Of a stretch of 39,135 nucleotides of DNA, positions 37,803 to 39,135 are shown in pieces. Under the pieces are notes generated by a model. The model was given only the letters and a program-made list of their open reading frames with translations. It was not told the DNA's origin and ran no database searches. How positions within the stretch are numbered: the stretch's first letter is position 1; each line of letters begins with the position of its first letter. Origin of the DNA: Thermoplasmata archaeon (GTDB lineage: Archaea; Thermoplasmatota; Thermoplasmata; Halarchaeoplasmatales; Halarchaeoplasmataceae); contig PWKY01000072.1 in NCBI GenBank assembly GCA_003560595.1, forward strand, positions 1 to 39,135, written 5' to 3'. The position numbers and the translations under genes were made by a program.

Positions 37803-38995
37803 CTCAGTACATCCTCGTTAACGTTTATCCATTCAACCGGCTTTCCCAAGTTACCCGTATCGACCGCTTTCTTTGTCATCTCGTACATCTCTTCGAAATT
37901 TTTGACGAATATCTCTCGGCCGCCGAGACCGGTTATGAAGTTTTTCAATATCGGTTTTTCTTCGTCATTAGTATATGCGGCGGCTAGATCCGAGTACATG
38001 GCACCGTAGGCACCAGGTGATATGTTCCTGTCTACAACAGCGACACCTTTTACTCCAGATAATATCTCTTTCAGTTCGGGAGACGGGAAAGGTCTGAACA
38101 CGGTCAGTTTGATCAAACCGACTTTCTTGCCTTCCTTTCTCAACTTCTTCACTGCTTCCCGGGCGGTTCCTGTCATGGAGCCCATGGTGATCAACACTAT
38201 TTCAGCGTCATCGCAGTAGTATGGTGTGGCTTTGTTGTATTCCCTGCCGAACATCTCTTCATACTCTTCGAATACCTCGTCTATGACATCCCTACTGCCT
38301 TCGATGGCCTCGACCTGAGCTTGTTTGAACTCCTGATAATATTCAGGTGTACCGAAGGAGCCGAAAGTAGCCGGTTCTTTTGGATCCAGCTTGCCATGTG
38401 GAGGCTCGTAAGGGGGTAAGAAATCATCCACATCTTCCTGTGCCGGTACATCGACACCCTCTATGGTATGTGTCAATACGAAGGCGTCTATGCCCACCAT
38501 CACGGGCAGTAGTACTCTCTTGTCTTCTCCGATCCTGAAGGCGTTTATCATGAGATCCAATCCTTCCTGATTGTTCTCCGCATAGAACTGCAGCCAACCG
38601 GAGTCCCTGGAAGCTACCGTGTCTTGATGGTCGCACCATATATTGATGGGGGCTGAAAGTGCTCTGTTTCCCACAGCCATCACCATAGGTAAACGCATAC
38701 CGGATGCGATGAAAAGCATCTCGTGCATCAAAGCTACACCCTGTGACGCCGAAGCGGTGCACACCCTTGCACCAGTAGCCGCTGCACCGATACACGCACT
38801 CATAGCTGAATGTTCGCTCTCTACGTTGATCATGGATGCATCCAGTTCACCATCGGCTACGAATTCCGACATCTTCTCAGGGAATAAGGTCGATGGAGTT
38901 ATGGGGTAAGCCGGTATAACGTTCGGTCGGCATAGCTTGGCTCCCATGGCCGTGGCCATGTTTCCTTTTATCGTCATCGCTTTTTGTTCTCCCAT
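37799..38995 (-). CDS. porA: Pyruvate:ferredoxin oxidoreductase alpha subunit
   Basis: [57 protein letters not shown]. Confidence 0.96.
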   Translation of the reverse strand: MGEQKAMTIKGNMATAMGAKLCRPNVIPAYPITPSTLFPEKMSEFVADGELDASMINVESEHSAMSACIGAAATGARVCTASASQGVALMHEMLFIASGMRLPMVMAVGNRALSAPINIWCDHQDTVASRDSGWLQFYAENNQEGLDLMINAFRIGEDKRVLLPVMVGIDAFVLTHTIEGVDVPAQEDVDDFLPPYEPPHGKLDPKEPATFGSFGTPEYYQEFKQAQVEAIEGSRDVIDEVFEEYEEMFGREYNKATPYYCDDAEIVLITMGSMTGTAREAVKKLRKEGKKVGLIKLTVFRPFPSPELKEILSGVKGVAVVDRNISPGAYGAMYSDLAAAYTNDEEKPILKNFITGLGGREIFVKNFEEMYEMTKKAVDTGNLGKPVEWINVNEDVLR

Positions 38996-38999
38996 GGTA

Positions 39000-39135
39000 T
39001 CACTTCTCCTCCTTGACCATAATGATCGCCTTTACTGGACATTCAGATGCACATATTCCGCATCCTTTACAGTAGTCGAGATCGTACTCTATCCCATCTT
39101 CTATCTTTTTTATAGCTCCATCGGGACAGTAATCG
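39000..39135 (-). CDS. porD: Pyruvate:ferredoxin oxidoreductase delta subunit (ferredoxin), truncated by window edge
   Basis: Own translation: [44 protein letters not shown]; 4Fe-4S CxxCxxCxxxCP. Confidence 0.92.
   Translation of the reverse strand, partial: DYCPDGAIKKIEDGIEYDLDYCKGCGICASECPVKAIIMVKEEK

Overview
The window is chromosomal DNA from a euryarchaeon. This rests on PCNA, the primase large subunit PriL, archaeal-type ThrRS, MptA, apgM, archaeosortase, archaeal SRP RNA and archaeal TATA boxes; Thermoplasmata-like affiliation is inference only. It holds about 40 protein-coding genes. I see no CRISPR array, canonical tRNA, IS element or prophage. Main contents: a probable minus-strand gene run of receiver/PAS/GAF protein, AAA/STAND-like ATPase, two pilin-like proteins, TPR protein and phosphoesterase; an SRP RNA gene; central metabolism and replication genes (apgM, mptA, pcn, priL); an ExoVII pair (xseA/xseB); a 1899-aa subtilisin-like protease with a repetitive C-terminal stalk and membrane anchor; a GC-rich intergenic region that looks like an uncharacterised structured RNA; transporters (TauE-like, DASS) with a universal stress protein; archaeosortase A; an LsrF-like aldolase paired with a Zn-alcohol dehydrogenase; thrS; rlmE; and porB-porA-porD (cut by the window edge). 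The points most worth following up are the structured RNA at ~26.42-26.64 kb, the stalked protease with 13-aa repeats, the histidine-kinase-less sensor/ATPase/pilin locus, the archaeal ExoVII operon with a strong hairpin at its end, the lsrF-adh pair, and an unlisted 57-aa membrane protein.
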